DNA from: Rhodopseudomonas sp. BR0M22
GTDB lineage: Bacteria > Pseudomonadota > Alphaproteobacteria > Rhizobiales > Xanthobacteraceae
DNA length: 61,340 nt
Reading direction: 5' to 3'
Assembly (NCBI RefSeq): GCF_010907035.1
Contig: NZ_QUMK01000030.1
Coordinates: forward strand, 1-61,340
Shown here: positions 1-12,174 of the stretch, one piece after another
Layout of the letters: each line of letters starts with the position of its first letter
Numbering within the stretch: the first letter of the stretch is position 1
The notes under the pieces: model-generated
Seen by the model: the letters and a program-made list of their open reading frames with translations, nothing else
Databases searched by the model: none
Told to the model about the DNA's origin: nothing
Made by a program: the position numbers and the translations under genes

Positions 1-44
1 TTTTCCAGGCGCCGGTCACCGAACCGTCCCAAACCAACATCCAT
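1..44 (-). CDS. IS4-type transposase, N-terminal fragment cut by window edge
   Basis: Reading leftward from an ATG at 44, the frame gives MDVGLGRFGDRRLE and then runs off the window. The FGDRRL pattern resembles the N-terminal DNA-binding segment of IS4-family transposases, which often carry a '(F/L)GD(x)RL' motif. A strong purine-rich ribosome site (GAGGAGG) sits just upstream, so this is probably a real start. Only 14 residues are visible, so the identification is tentative. If it is correct, the end of the insertion sequence should lie between 45 and about 125, before the palindromic repeats; I could not define its terminal inverted repeat. Confidence 0.5.
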   Translation of the reverse strand, partial: MDVGLGRFGDRRLE

Positions 45-126
45 CTGCTCCTCCTCGTCCGCGACCGATATCGAGTCAGAGAAAGCTGCCGCCCGCAACA
101 GACAAAGCAGATGTGTGAATGTCGTA

Positions 127-209
127 GGGCTCGACCCGGCAATCCATCCTTCTTTGTGAAGAGTCTTCGCAGACGCGCTACGCGCGTGATGGATGCGCGG
201 GTCGAGCCC
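127..209. repeat. Intergenic inverted repeat
   Basis: The arm at 127-148 (beginning GGGCTCGACCCGG, ending CCATC) is matched by its near reverse complement at 188-209 (beginning GATGGATG, ending GAGCCC). The two could form a stem of about 20 bp around a 39-base loop that itself contains short palindromes. It is of the mobile palindromic type common between genes in Bradyrhizobiaceae. No coding potential is apparent here: the overlapping open frames are arginine- and proline-rich shadows. Confidence 0.65.
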
Positions 210-257
210 GCGCATGACGCCGGGTGTGGGGCTGCCTCCTTGCCGTGGCCGCCACGA

Positions 258-411
258 GTCATTCCGGGGCGCTCGCGTCAGCGAGCGAACCCGGAATCTC
301 GATGTGGTCGTGCTCGGCACACGCCACGCGCCACGCGCCTCGCTGCGTCACCCTCTGCAATAACTTCGAGATTCCGGGTCTGCGTGCTGTCGCACGCATC
401 CCGGAATGACG
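258..411. repeat. Paired palindromic repeat units (family A, first pair)
   Basis: Two units about 45 bases long lie head to head. Unit 258-302 starts GTCATTCCGGGG and ends CCCGGAATCTCGA. Unit 367-411 starts CGAGATTCCGGG and ends CCCGGAATGAC, so it reads as the reverse complement of the first. Each unit has its own inner hairpin (for example GCTCGCGTCAGCGAGC in the first). The pair therefore forms a composite BIME-like element. This is a non-coding, REP-type interspersed repeat. Confidence 0.75.
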
Positions 412-457
412 GTGCTTGTGGCGAAGGTGTCCGGCGTCTGCTCCGCCCTCACCACGA

Positions 458-608
458 GTCATTCCGGGGCGCCGCGTAGCGGCGAGCCCGGAATCCATAA
501 CCACCGATGTTGGTGGTGGAGCAGGGCGTGTCGACGGCTGTGCCTCCCGGTGAGTTCAGCGAGTATGGATTCCGGGCTCACCAGCTTCGCTCGTGCCCCG
601 GAATGACG
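458..608. repeat. Paired palindromic repeat units (family A, second pair)
   Basis: This is a second head-to-head pair of the same family. The unit at 458-502 starts GTCATTCCGGGG and ends CCCGGAATCCATA. The unit at 564-608 starts TATGGATTCCGGGCT and ends CCCCGGAATGAC. The hairpin tips (GCCGCGTAGCGGC in the first) differ from those of the first pair while the outer CATTCCGG/CCGGAATG arms are kept, as expected for a dispersed repeat whose stem is under selection. With the previous pair it fills most of the gene-free stretch before 771. Confidence 0.75.
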
Positions 609-770
609 GAAGGGGGAGGGCGTGTCCTCGAGGAAGACCCCCGTACCCCTCAAAACCTGCACCGATCAGCAACATTACGAAACAATTAACCGGTCGTTAA
701 CCATGTCCTGACAGGTTGGCGGTCGGTAACGGTTCCTTAACCGTCCTCCTCGGCAGCGGGGCGCTACGCC

Positions 771-1874
771 ATGACCAGCATCACCAACGGGCTGAACAAT
801 TACGCGCAGTACGGCGCCGCCTATGCGCGGACCGCCGGCGTGCAGACCTCGCTGGCCACGATCCTGAACGGCAGCGGCGACGACGTGCTGCCAAACGCCA
901 GCAACAATGCGGCGACGCAATTGACGCTGTCGGCGGCGGCGCGGGCGCAGCTCGCCGGCGGCTCGTCCAAGGACTTCTCCGCGGTGATCAGCGATAGCCG
1001 CGCCGCGATCGACAAGCTGTACAAGGCGTCGGGCGTCGCGGCGCCTTACGATGCCAGCGGCAAGCCGACCATCGATCTGTCGGGGCTGGACCGCCGGGCG
1101 CTGTTCGCGATCGCCTCCAATGCCGGCGGCGGGTTCACCGACGCCGAGCAGACGCTGGCAGCGGCCACGCGTATCGCGCAGTTCAACGACGCGCTGTCGC
1201 CGGCGACGCAGACCGCCAATCTGATCGGCGACTTCAGCACCGTCTACAAGGCGGCGGCGAGCTATCTCGACAGCGCCTCCAGCGAAGAGAAGGCGACCGC
1301 GACCTGGCAGACCGAGCGCGCCGCGATCACCAAGGGGCTGGCGGCGACGCAGAGCGATCCGTCGAAGATTCCCTCCGGCATCAGCAACGATCCGGTCGCC
1401 GCCTATCTGGCGCGCTATCCGTCCGGCAGCACCACCACGGCCAAGGATTTCGGCAGCGTCGCCAAGCAGGCCCGGGCCGCGCTCGACGATCAGGCCAAGC
1501 AGGCCACCGCCGCTGGCAAGCTGCTGGTGTACGATCCGGCGCGCAAGACCGGCCAGCAGGCGGATCTCTCGGCGCTCGACAACCGCGCGCTGTCGGCGAT
1601 CTCGCTCAACAAGGACGACCTGTTCTCCAAGGAAGAGGTGTTCGCCGCCAAGCGCGAGCTCGACGGCCGCAATCGCGCCAGCATTCTGGCGGCGCTGAAG
1701 CAGAGCCAGACCTCCGGCAATCCGGCGGATTTCAGCCTCGGCCTGCTCAACACCTATGCGGGCATGAGCGCCGAGGAGCGGACCGCGACCAACTGGACGC
1801 CGGCATTCCGCGACAACGCGGTGCAGAGCTACAAAGCCACCAACTCGCTGCTGTCGATGCTGAAGCGCGGGTAG
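771..1874 (+). CDS. Hypothetical protein, Ala/Ser/Thr-rich, 367 aa
   Basis: I do not recognise a named family. The protein starts MTSITNGLNNYAQYG and is rich in Ala, Ser, Thr and Asp. It has no obvious signal peptide and no hydrophobic membrane segment. Two stretches resemble each other: 'IDLSGLDRRALFAIASN' near residues 101-117 and 'ADLSALDNRALSAISLN' near residues 263-279. Each is followed about ten residues later by an acidic EQ/KE segment and a run 'L..A.R', so the protein may consist of an internal duplication. The ATG follows a gene-free repeat region and shows only a weak ribosome site. It is probably specific to Rhodopseudomonas and Bradyrhizobium relatives. Function unknown. Confidence 0.75.
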   Translation: MTSITNGLNNYAQYGAAYARTAGVQTSLATILNGSGDDVLPNASNNAATQLTLSAAARAQLAGGSSKDFSAVISDSRAAIDKLYKASGVAAPYDASGKPTIDLSGLDRRALFAIASNAGGGFTDAEQTLAAATRIAQFNDALSPATQTANLIGDFSTVYKAAASYLDSASSEEKATATWQTERAAITKGLAATQSDPSKIPSGISNDPVAAYLARYPSGSTTTAKDFGSVAKQARAALDDQAKQATAAGKLLVYDPARKTGQQADLSALDNRALSAISLNKDDLFSKEEVFAAKRELDGRNRASILAALKQSQTSGNPADFSLGLLNTYAGMSAEERTATNWTPAFRDNAVQSYKATNSLLSMLKRG

Positions 1875-1886
1875 GCTCGCCGCCGC

Positions 1887-3173
1887 TCACGCTGCGATCC
1901 GCGCGAGCCACGCCGCCAGCGCGACACCGCCGATCGCCAGTCCCACCAGCACCACTGCACTCGGCCAGGTCCGCCGGCCTCCGAACGCGACCGCATAGGC
2001 GGCCTTCAGGACGTTGTTGGAGGAGGCCGCGATCAGCACCGCGATTGCCACCGCATGTTCGCCGATGCCGGCGGTGCCGCCCTGCGCCAAGTTGAGTACG
2101 AAGGGGTCGATGTCGGAGAAGCCGACGATCGCGGCCAGCCAGTAAATGCCCTGCGTGCCGAATTCGGTTTTCACCCAGGTCGAGGCCAGCGAGATCGCCA
2201 CGAACAGCACCGCGAACACCGCGGCTGCGCCGAGTTCCAGCGGGTTGCCGCGCTCCGACGGCTGGGTGGCTTCGCCGCCCGGCGCCTTGATGATCAGATA
2301 TTGCAGCGCTGCAATCGTCAGGGCGACCGCGGCGAGCCCGAGCATCGGTGCCGCAAGGGCGCGCGCCAGTGTCATGTTGAACACCGCGATCACCACCAGG
2401 ATGCGCAGATACATGATGCCGGTCGCGAGCGTAATCCCGGCCGTCGCCTGACGCCGGAACGTTTCGCTAATGGCAGCCTGCCGCGCCAGCACCACGGTGG
2501 TAGCGGTCGAGGAATACAGCCCGCCGAGGCCGGCCATCCACAGCCCTTGCGCGGCGCGTTGCCAATAGCGCTGCGCCAGGTAGCTCGCATAGGACAGCGC
2601 CGACACCAGCGTCAGCGCCAGCCACACCTGGCGCGGCGTGATGCTGGTGAGTGTCGTCACCGGCTCCGCCGGCAGCAGCGGTAGCACCACTCCGCTGAGG
2701 ATCAGGAACTGTGCCGCGGTGGTGATCTCGCGGGTGTCGACCTTGTGCACCAGCCGGTGCAGCCAGTCGCGCCCTGTCAGCAGCATCACGGCCGTCACCG
2801 TCACGCCCACCGCGACCCAATGCGGCAGCGCCAGCGCGATGGCACCGAGCAGATAGGCGTGGACGTTGAGCAGCAGCACCACCAGCCCGGCGTTGCGTTC
2901 GCCCTGATCGTCACGTTCGCGCAAATGCACCGTGTAGAAGATCGACAGCCAGACCCCGAGCACCAGCAATCCGCCGGTGAAGCCGACCAGATGGGTGGGA
3001 TCGAGCCAGTACAGCACGCCGCCGCCGAGCGACAGCAGCGGGAAGGTTCGCACGCCACCCGGGCGCGCGGATTTGCGCTGCTCGAAGAACTCCTCGAACG
3101 CGAAGCCGAGAAAGAAACTCAGCAGCAGCAACAGCGCCAGACTGTGCACGGAGGGCGTTGCGATCATCGGCAT
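1887..3173 (-). CDS. DUF4010/MgtC-type integral membrane protein
   Basis: The 428-residue polytopic membrane protein has a short N-terminal segment with a hydrophobic helix (SLALLLLLSFFLGFAFEEFF), as in the MgtC/SapB-type N-terminus. About ten further hydrophobic helices follow and match the DUF4010 architecture. The motif 'EFFEQRKSARPGGVRTFPLL' near residues 26-45 is the conserved cytoplasmic loop of this family (usual form R..G.RT). The start was placed at the ATG at 3173 because the longer reading begins with an Arg/Pro-rich segment that looks non-coding. The protein is convergent with the preceding gene, 12 bp away. Family members are of unknown transport function; some MgtC relatives affect Mg2+ or acid tolerance. 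Confidence 0.75.
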   Translation of the reverse strand: MPMIATPSVHSLALLLLLSFFLGFAFEEFFEQRKSARPGGVRTFPLLSLGGGVLYWLDPTHLVGFTGGLLVLGVWLSIFYTVHLRERDDQGERNAGLVVLLLNVHAYLLGAIALALPHWVAVGVTVTAVMLLTGRDWLHRLVHKVDTREITTAAQFLILSGVVLPLLPAEPVTTLTSITPRQVWLALTLVSALSYASYLAQRYWQRAAQGLWMAGLGGLYSSTATTVVLARQAAISETFRRQATAGITLATGIMYLRILVVIAVFNMTLARALAAPMLGLAAVALTIAALQYLIIKAPGGEATQPSERGNPLELGAAAVFAVLFVAISLASTWVKTEFGTQGIYWLAAIVGFSDIDPFVLNLAQGGTAGIGEHAVAIAVLIAASSNNVLKAAYAVAFGGRRTWPSAVVLVGLAIGGVALAAWLARIAA

Positions 3174-3314
3174 CGGCAAGGGGCCGTCCCTACGCGGAAC
3201 GAGTATGGCGCGGGGGAGGGCCGCGACGCCGGCACGCGAACCGTGCCGGCACGGAACTCTAGCAGCCAGCGGGAGGTGGGAGAAGCGATCTCGATCTGCC
3301 GCGCCGGACATGGA

Positions 3315-3350
3315 AGAGCCCCGCCCGGCGGGGGAACGGGACGGGGCTCT
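3315..3350. other. Stem-loop in a 475-bp gene-free stretch
   Basis: AGAGCCCCG at 3315-3323 pairs with CGGGGCTCT at 3342-3350, a 9-bp stem with an 18-base GC-rich loop. No T-run follows on either side, so it is not a classic terminator. The stretch from 3174 to 3648 lies between two divergent genes; apart from this hairpin and presumed promoters I see no convincing gene or RNA in it. Confidence 0.45.
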
Positions 3351-3648
3351 CCGATCCAGCCGCATCGGTTGCGTCCGGACCCACGTTCAAGCGACTTGTG
3401 CATCCACCTGAACGATCGGATTGCAGCGTTCGGGACAGCGAGCGCAGCGTATGTGTTGTGAAGGCAATGCGGGGCTCCCGGCGATGTTCCTTGCAGCGAT
3501 GTCGCATCCGCGGTGATTTTTGCGGTGCAGGGAACCGGGGACCGTGCGTCGGCGTCAACAGCCGCCGGTATCGTTCCTCGCTGGCGTCCGCTACCAATTC
3601 GCATGCGATTCGATCGTGATCGCTTCCCTCCGCCGGAGACCGTCTGCC

Positions 3649-3804
3649 ATGACAATCACCACTGCCCACATTCCAGCCATTGTTGCGCTGATCGCCGGTA
3701 TCCTGATTCTGGTGATGCCGCGGCTGCTGAACTTCATCGTCGCGATCTATCTGATCTGTGTTGGATTGATCGGGCTCGGAGCGTTGCGTTTCTTGCATCT
3801 TTAG
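3649..3804 (+). CDS. DUF3096 family small membrane protein
   Basis: The 51-residue protein is almost entirely two hydrophobic helices (about residues 7-22 and 28-47) with the loop 'MPRLLNF' between them. It starts MTITTAHIPAIVALIAG and ends LRFLHL. This matches the DUF3096 family, a short two-helix inner-membrane protein common in proteobacteria, often annotated only by that domain. The ATG at 3649 follows a CGGAGAC ribosome site with normal spacing. Function unknown. It stands alone, 91 bp before ppdK on the same strand. Confidence 0.7.
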   Translation: MTITTAHIPAIVALIAGILILVMPRLLNFIVAIYLICVGLIGLGALRFLHL

Positions 3805-3895
3805 TCGTCTCGGGTTCCGCCGCCTTGCTTGCGACTGCCAAAACGTGGTCTAAAGCGCCCGTTTTCTGTTCCTCTTTCGCGGACCGTTGAGAGCC

Positions 3896-6913
<3,018 letters not shown>

Positions 6914-6944
6914 GCGGCGCTTCGCCAATTGAACGGACTTGAAG

Positions 6945-6973
6945 TGGCCGGGCATCGTCCCGGCCATTTTTCT
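6945..6973 (+). terminator. Rho-independent terminator after ppdK
   Basis: TGGCCGGG (6945-6952) pairs perfectly with CCCGGCCA (6959-6966) around a 6-base loop. TTTTTCTTT follows at once. It starts 31 bases after the ppdK stop codon. Confidence 0.9.
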
Positions 6974-7236
6974 TTCGGGCCGTCATGCGATCCATTCGCC
7001 GGTCCGTGCGCAACGTTTCGTTAACGACGTTTTGTAGCTCTATCTTTACCACCGTCGTGAAGCCGCGATTCACCATGCGGTCGCGTAGTTCCGCCAACTA
7101 ACAGCTTGCCGTTGCGTGTTGCACGCGTGCATCGGTCATTAACGCACGGGCAACTTTAATCGGATAACAACGCAAACGATCAACTTGTCCGAAACCGTCG
7201 GACTTGATCGCGAGTAAGCGTTGCGTGAGCGTATCG

Positions 7237-8667
7237 ATGTCAGTCATGCGTAACCGGTCGAAGGGCGCACGGATTGCGTCCTTCGGCCTCGGGGTCTGTG
7301 TCTTCGCGGCGCTGCCCAATGAAATCGGCCACCAGGATATCGCGTCGCTGCTGGTTCGGCAGACCGGCGTCACCGAACGCTGGCAGAAGCGGATGTTCGC
7401 TTCGTCGCTCGGTTCCGTGCAGGTCGCGACGTTCTCGTTCGGCCGGCCGATCGGCACTTGGGCGCCGCAGCTCGGCGCGTCGCGTCTCGTCAGCATCGAG
7501 GGCCGCAGCGGCGGCCTGGCCACGACCCGCAACCCGCTGCTGGAGCCGCCCTCGCGCTATCAGGCCTCTGACTATCCGAAGGTCGACCGCACCCTGAAGG
7601 GGGACCGTCTGGCGCTCGCCAAACCGGAACAGACGCCGCATCTGGAAGTCGCGCCGGAGACGGACGATGCAGGATCGCAGGCGCCGAACGTGACCGGCAC
7701 CAAGACCAGCGAGCAGCCCTCCGATACTGAACCGAACATCGCTGTCTCCGCCGCCGACGCAGCACCTGCGCTCGATCCCGAGCTCGCCGAAGCGCTGCAG
7801 TCGGAACCATTGCCGCAATACGACGGATCGCTACCGCTGGATGCGCAGCACCAAGGGGCTGCGCCTGCCGCCACCGCGACACCGCGCGATCCGTTCGCGC
7901 TCAAGACTGCCAGCCTGTTCTTCGGCACCGGCTCGCTCGGTGGCATGGAGGAGACGCTGGAACAGTGGCAGCCCGGCCAAGAGCCGATCATCGTGTCGCC
8001 GAATGCCGCCGATCCGGACATGAAGTCGCCGCAGGCCGCCCTCGGCGATCCGAACGCGGCCGGCGAGACGGTGGCCGGCAAGGGGCAGGTCAACACCGAC
8101 CACCACGTCAAAACGCCGGCCGAACGCCTCGGCCTCGTCGCCGGTTCGAAGCTGTGGGCCAAGCATGAAAAGTGTTTGGCGGAAGCGGTGTATTTCGAAT
8201 CCCGCGGGGAAAAGGTGCGCGGCCAGATCGCGGTGGCGCAGGTGGTGCTGAACCGCGCGTTCTCCGGATTCTACCCCACCAACGTCTGCGGCGTCGTGTA
8301 CCAGAACAAGAACCGCCGCTACGCCTGCCAGTTCACCTTCGCCTGCGACAACGTCGCCGACGTGGTCCGCGAACCGGAGATGTGGGATCGCGCCCGCAAG
8401 ATCGCCCGCGCGATGCTCGACGGTAAGCTGTGGCTGCCCGAGGTCGGCAAGTCGACCCATTACCACGCGTACTGGGTGCGGCCGTCGTGGGTCCACGAGA
8501 TGAAGAAGATGTACAAATTCGGCGTACACACCTTCTATCGTCCGCGCGCCTGGGGCGACGGCAGCGATGCCCCGAGCTGGGGCAGCGCGGCCGAAACCGC
8601 CTCGATCTCCGCCCGGCTCGCCGAAGCCGCCAAGAGTTCGGCCGAGATTCAAGCCAAGGGCAATTGA
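7237..8667 (+). CDS. SleB-type cell wall hydrolase (Hydrolase_2 domain)
   Basis: The C-terminal half (about residues 325-445) is the Hydrolase_2/SleB domain: 'LAEAVYFESRGEKVRGQIAV', then 'VVLNRAFSGFYP', 'CGVVYQN', 'CQFTFACD' and 'STHYHAYWVRPSW'. These include the conserved catalytic Glu of the ESRGE motif and the cysteine pair around CQF. The family hydrolyses peptidoglycan amide or glycosidic links. The N-terminus has a basic stretch followed by a hydrophobic segment (ASFGLGVCVFAALP), consistent with export by a signal peptide or an N-terminal anchor. About 250 residues of low-complexity Pro/Ala/Glu sequence link the two. The start is ambiguous among 7204 (TTG), 7237 and 7246 (ATG). The 323-bp upstream gap contains the ppdK terminator. 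Confidence 0.8.
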   Translation: MSVMRNRSKGARIASFGLGVCVFAALPNEIGHQDIASLLVRQTGVTERWQKRMFASSLGSVQVATFSFGRPIGTWAPQLGASRLVSIEGRSGGLATTRNPLLEPPSRYQASDYPKVDRTLKGDRLALAKPEQTPHLEVAPETDDAGSQAPNVTGTKTSEQPSDTEPNIAVSAADAAPALDPELAEALQSEPLPQYDGSLPLDAQHQGAAPAATATPRDPFALKTASLFFGTGSLGGMEETLEQWQPGQEPIIVSPNAADPDMKSPQAALGDPNAAGETVAGKGQVNTDHHVKTPAERLGLVAGSKLWAKHEKCLAEAVYFESRGEKVRGQIAVAQVVLNRAFSGFYPTNVCGVVYQNKNRRYACQFTFACDNVADVVREPEMWDRARKIARAMLDGKLWLPEVGKSTHYHAYWVRPSWVHEMKKMYKFGVHTFYRPRAWGDGSDAPSWGSAAETASISARLAEAAKSSAEIQAKGN

Positions 8668-8743
8668 TCGGCGCGGTACCGGCGTCCGCCAGGCCGGACG
8701 GTCCGGCCGGCGGCTGTTGTCACTTGATCGGCGCGGCTTGTGG

Positions 8744-9406
8744 TCAGGCGCTGAGGTCGGTCTGGCGTTCCGACGACGACGGCGATGAGTGATAGGATGC
8801 CGCGCCCTGCGCCGAGGTGCGCTGGCCCGCCTCAACCATCGCGGCGAACGCGGCGTCGAGTTGCTCCCGGCTGTAGGTCGAGGACGTACTCTCGCGCGGC
8901 TTCCATTGCGCCTGCGTAATCGCCGTGGAGGCTTTCTCGACCGTGCCGCCGAGCCGCCTAGCGTAGTTCTCCGCCCGCCACTGCGCGAGATTCGGACCGA
9001 GCAATCCGGGTGGGTCCTGCAGGTCGCCGACTGCGCCCGCGGCACGGTTGGACATTTCCGAGACGCCGCTGTTGTAAACGGTTGCGACCACCTTTCCGTC
9101 GACCTTGATCTGGGCGTAGGTATTCTCGGGTGCATTGTCCGCCGGGCCCGCCGGGGGCTCGTTTGCGCGCTGCATTGTCAGCCAGGCCGTTGCCAGCATG
9201 TCGCGCAGCTCCGGAACATCCAACGCCGAGATCGGTGTTCCTCCGGTCAAACGTTTGACCTGCGAGACGTCGATCCTGAATCCGCCTGCATCGCTGCTGG
9301 ATGTCGTCGTCGCCGCGTTGTCGGATGCCGTCGTGCTACGCGTCGAGCCGGTGACTGCCGAGGGGCGCGCATAGGCCGAATTCTGGCTGACTCCCGTTGT
9401 GATCAT
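8744..9406 (-). CDS. Hypothetical protein, 220 aa
   Basis: No family is recognised. The protein starts MITTGVSQNSAYARP and has a Ser/Thr-rich N-terminal 45 residues. A more ordered middle follows (QVKRLTGGTPISALDVPEL, then a Trp-containing helix 'MLATAWLTMQRAN') and then a predicted beta-hairpin 'AQIKVDGKVVATVYNSG'. It has no signal peptide or membrane helix. The ATG at 9406 was chosen because GAGGACAGG lies directly upstream and the longer open frame is Arg-rich shadow. It lies downstream of nadC on the same strand but 168 bp away, so it is probably a separate unit. The gap between the preceding hydrolase and this stop contains nothing recognisable. Confidence 0.65.
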   Translation of the reverse strand: MITTGVSQNSAYARPSAVTGSTRSTTASDNAATTTSSSDAGGFRIDVSQVKRLTGGTPISALDVPELRDMLATAWLTMQRANEPPAGPADNAPENTYAQIKVDGKVVATVYNSGVSEMSNRAAGAVGDLQDPPGLLGPNLAQWRAENYARRLGGTVEKASTAITQAQWKPRESTSSTYSREQLDAAFAAMVEAGQRTSAQGAASYHSSPSSSERQTDLSA

Positions 9407-9573
9407 CACCTGTCCTCGCGGTCTTCCGGTCAACGCCTCAAAAGATACGAGGCAAGTTCCGGGCCGCCGAGGAGCGTTGAAAGTGCGAGCCTTTTTGATC
9501 GAGGCAGCGCGACCAGCCGGCAATTCCCGCCGTGCGCGGCAGAAAATTCCGAACGCTGGTCGCGCTGAGGCTG

Positions 9574-10449
9574 CTACGCGTCGATGTCCAGCGCCACGTC
9601 GAAGTTCGGTGCCGAGTGCGTCAGCGCACCGGAAGAAGCGTAGTCGACGCCGGTGGCGGCGATGCTGCTGATCGACTCGCGCGTCACCCCGCCGGAGGCT
9701 TCGAGCACGACGCGGCCGGCGCTCATCGCCACCGCCTGCTTCAAGGTGTCGAGATTCATGTTGTCGAGCAGCACGACGTCGGCGAGGCCGGTATCCAGCA
9801 CCTCGCGGAGCTGATCGAGGGTGTCGACCTCGATCTCGATCTTGACCAGATGGCCGATCTTGGCCCGCGCCGCTTCCAGCACGGGGCGGATGCCGCCGGC
9901 CACCGCGATGTGGTTGTCCTTGATCAGGATGGCGTCGTCGAGGCCGAAGCGGTGGTTGAAGCCGCCGCCGCAACGCACCGCGTATTTCTCCAGCGCCCGC
10001 AATCCGGGTGTGGTCTTGCGGGTGCAGCAGATCCGCATCTTGCTACCAGCGGTGTGGCGGACGTAATCGGCGGTGAGCGTCGCGATGCCCGACAGTCGGC
10101 CGACGAAATTCAGCGCGGTGCGCTCGCCGGTCAGCACGGCGCGAGCCGGGCCGGAGATCGTCAGCACCTGAATACCTGCCGCCACCGTGTCGCCGTCGCG
10201 CGCATGCGCGGTGATGGCGACTTCGGCCGAGAGTTGCCGGAAGGTTTCGATCGCCAGCGGCAACCCGGCGATCACGCCGGCCTGGCGCGCGACCAGAATC
10301 GCGTGGGCCTGGGTCGCTTCCGGAATCGTCGCAATCGAGGTCACGTCGCCGGCGCGGCCGAGATCCTCATCGAGCGCGCGGCGCACCGCGTCGGTGATCG
10401 CCAATGGCGACAGGAATGCATCGGGATGCAGCAGCGCAGACGGCAACAT
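9574..10449 (-). CDS. nadC: Nicotinate-nucleotide diphosphorylase (carboxylating)
   Basis: NadC (quinolinate phosphoribosyltransferase) converts quinolinate + PRPP to nicotinate mononucleotide + CO2 + PPi, the third dedicated step of de novo NAD synthesis. The 291-aa length is typical. Recognisable segments are '[14 protein letters not shown]' near residue 26, '[10 protein letters not shown]' and '[19 protein letters not shown]' near residue 128, '[22 protein letters not shown]' with the substrate-binding Lys/Arg pairs, and 'LIKDNHI' near residue 201. '[16 protein letters not shown]' and 'DVVLLDNMN' follow. It is the last gene of the nadA-nadB-nadC order, 15 bp after nadB, and probably shares its promoter and NadQ control. 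Confidence 0.95.
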   Translation of the reverse strand: MLPSALLHPDAFLSPLAITDAVRRALDEDLGRAGDVTSIATIPEATQAHAILVARQAGVIAGLPLAIETFRQLSAEVAITAHARDGDTVAAGIQVLTISGPARAVLTGERTALNFVGRLSGIATLTADYVRHTAGSKMRICCTRKTTPGLRALEKYAVRCGGGFNHRFGLDDAILIKDNHIAVAGGIRPVLEAARAKIGHLVKIEIEVDTLDQLREVLDTGLADVVLLDNMNLDTLKQAVAMSAGRVVLEASGGVTRESISSIAATGVDYASSGALTHSAPNFDVALDIDA

Positions 10450-10464
10450 GAAAGGTGGTCCTGA

Positions 10465-12081
10465 TCAGGCGAGCGCGGATTGCGCAGAGAGGCGAGGCGA
10501 GGGCGCGGCACCGCCTCCGAGCGCCGCGGCACGTTCGCGCGCCTCGGCGAGCGAGGTGGTCGTGCGCGTCGCCTGTGCCGGGTTCTCGGCCGGATAATCG
10601 GCGCGATAGTGCGCGCCGCGGCTTTCGGTGCGCGCCAGCGCCGCAGTGGCGACCAATAGAGCGGTGGTCGCCATGTTGGCGAGCGTCGTCGAGGTCGTTT
10701 CGGCCTCCAGCGCCGCGAAGGTCCGTACCGCTTCGGCCAGCCCGTCGCGGTCGCGGATCACCCCGACCTTGCCGGCCATGGTCTGCCGCAGCAGCAGCTC
10801 CTGCGCCGGATCGATCGGCGTGGTGGCCGGTTCGTGCGTCTCGAGGCGCGATTTGGTGGCGGAGAGCTCGGTGCCGGCGATGTCCTCGGCGATCCGCGCC
10901 GCATACACCACCGCTTCCAGCAGCGAGTTCGAGGCGAGCCGGTTGGCGCCGTGTGCGCCGGTGCAGGAGACCTCGCCTGCGGCCCACAGCCCACGCAGCG
11001 AGCTGCGGCCGTTCATGTCCACCGCGATGCCGCCCATGTGGTAGTGGGCTGCCGGCGCGATCGGAATCGGCTGTGTGGCCGGATCGATGCCGGCCGAGAT
11101 GCAGCTCTCGTACACGGTCGGGAAATGTTCGGCGAAATGCGCGCCGAGCGCCTTGGTGGCATCGAGATAAGCGCCCCGCCCGGAAGCCACTTCTGCGAAC
11201 ACGCCGCGGGCGACAATGTCGCGCGGCGCCAGTTCGGCGAGCGGATGCGCGGCCAGCATGAAGCGCTCGCCCTGGCCGTTGATCAGGATCGCGCCTTCGC
11301 CGCGCAGCGCCTCGGTGGCGAGCGGGGCGGGATCGCGGCCGACCATGATGGCGGTCGGATGGAATTGTACGAATTCCGGATCGGCAACTCGCGCGCCGGC
11401 ACGCGCCGCGATTGCCAGCCCGACGCCGCGGGCTTCGATCGGATTGGTGGTCACGGCATAGAGATGTCCGATGCCGCCGGTGGCCAGCACCACGGCGCGT
11501 GCCGGGATGTGCATCGGCGTGCCGGCGGCTTGGCCGACCTTGCGCAGCCGCAATCCGGCGACCGCATCGTCGTGCATCATCAGCCCGTCCGCAAACCAGC
11601 CTTCGATCACTTTGATCGACGGCGTGGCGCGCACCGTCTCGGTGAGTGCGCTGATGATTGCCTGTCCGGCCATGTCGCCGCGGACGTGAACAATGCGCCG
11701 CGCCGAATGCGCCGCTTCGCGCGCCACCGCCAGACGGCCTTCAAGGTCGCGGTCGAACGGCACCCCGTAGCTGAGCAGATCGTGGATGCGTGCGGCCGCT
11801 TCGCCGGCGAGGCGATGCGCCACCGCCTCGTCGACCAAACCTGCGCCGACCGCGATGGTGTCGGCCGCGTGCGATTCGGCGCTGTCGCCTTCGCCGACCG
11901 CGGCGGCGATGCCGCCCTGCGCCCAGGCGGTGGAGGCGCCTTCGCCGAGTGGCGCGGCGCTGATCACCGTCACCGGACGCGGCGCCAGCTTCAGCGCACA
12001 GAACAGGCCGGCGAGACCGCCGCCGACGATGACGACGTCACCATGGACGCCAAGATGTGCGAACTCGGGCGTGCTGCTCAT
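10465..12081 (-). CDS. nadB: L-aspartate oxidase
   Basis: This FAD enzyme oxidises L-aspartate to iminoaspartate, the first step of de novo NAD synthesis, and hands the product to NadA. The N-terminal dinucleotide fold reads '[15 protein letters not shown]'. The FAD-site stretch [16 protein letters not shown] follows, and then '[20 protein letters not shown]' with '[12 protein letters not shown]' of the succinate dehydrogenase/fumarate reductase flavoprotein superfamily. It is 538 aa from the ATG at 12081; a TTG four codons upstream is also in frame. The gene lies between nadA and nadC with gaps of 93 and 15 bp, and is probably cotranscribed with them. Confidence 0.95.
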   Translation of the reverse strand: MSSTPEFAHLGVHGDVVIVGGGLAGLFCALKLAPRPVTVISAAPLGEGASTAWAQGGIAAAVGEGDSAESHAADTIAVGAGLVDEAVAHRLAGEAAARIHDLLSYGVPFDRDLEGRLAVAREAAHSARRIVHVRGDMAGQAIISALTETVRATPSIKVIEGWFADGLMMHDDAVAGLRLRKVGQAAGTPMHIPARAVVLATGGIGHLYAVTTNPIEARGVGLAIAARAGARVADPEFVQFHPTAIMVGRDPAPLATEALRGEGAILINGQGERFMLAAHPLAELAPRDIVARGVFAEVASGRGAYLDATKALGAHFAEHFPTVYESCISAGIDPATQPIPIAPAAHYHMGGIAVDMNGRSSLRGLWAAGEVSCTGAHGANRLASNSLLEAVVYAARIAEDIAGTELSATKSRLETHEPATTPIDPAQELLLRQTMAGKVGVIRDRDGLAEAVRTFAALEAETTSTTLANMATTALLVATAALARTESRGAHYRADYPAENPAQATRTTTSLAEARERAAALGGGAAPSPRLSAQSALA

Positions 12082-12174
12082 GCGGCGATCCAACTCTCAC
12101 GCGACTGTCCGCGAACGCCTTCGATGCACAGCGATGGCGGCACGGACGCCGCCATTCGTCGCGAGCCTACAGGC

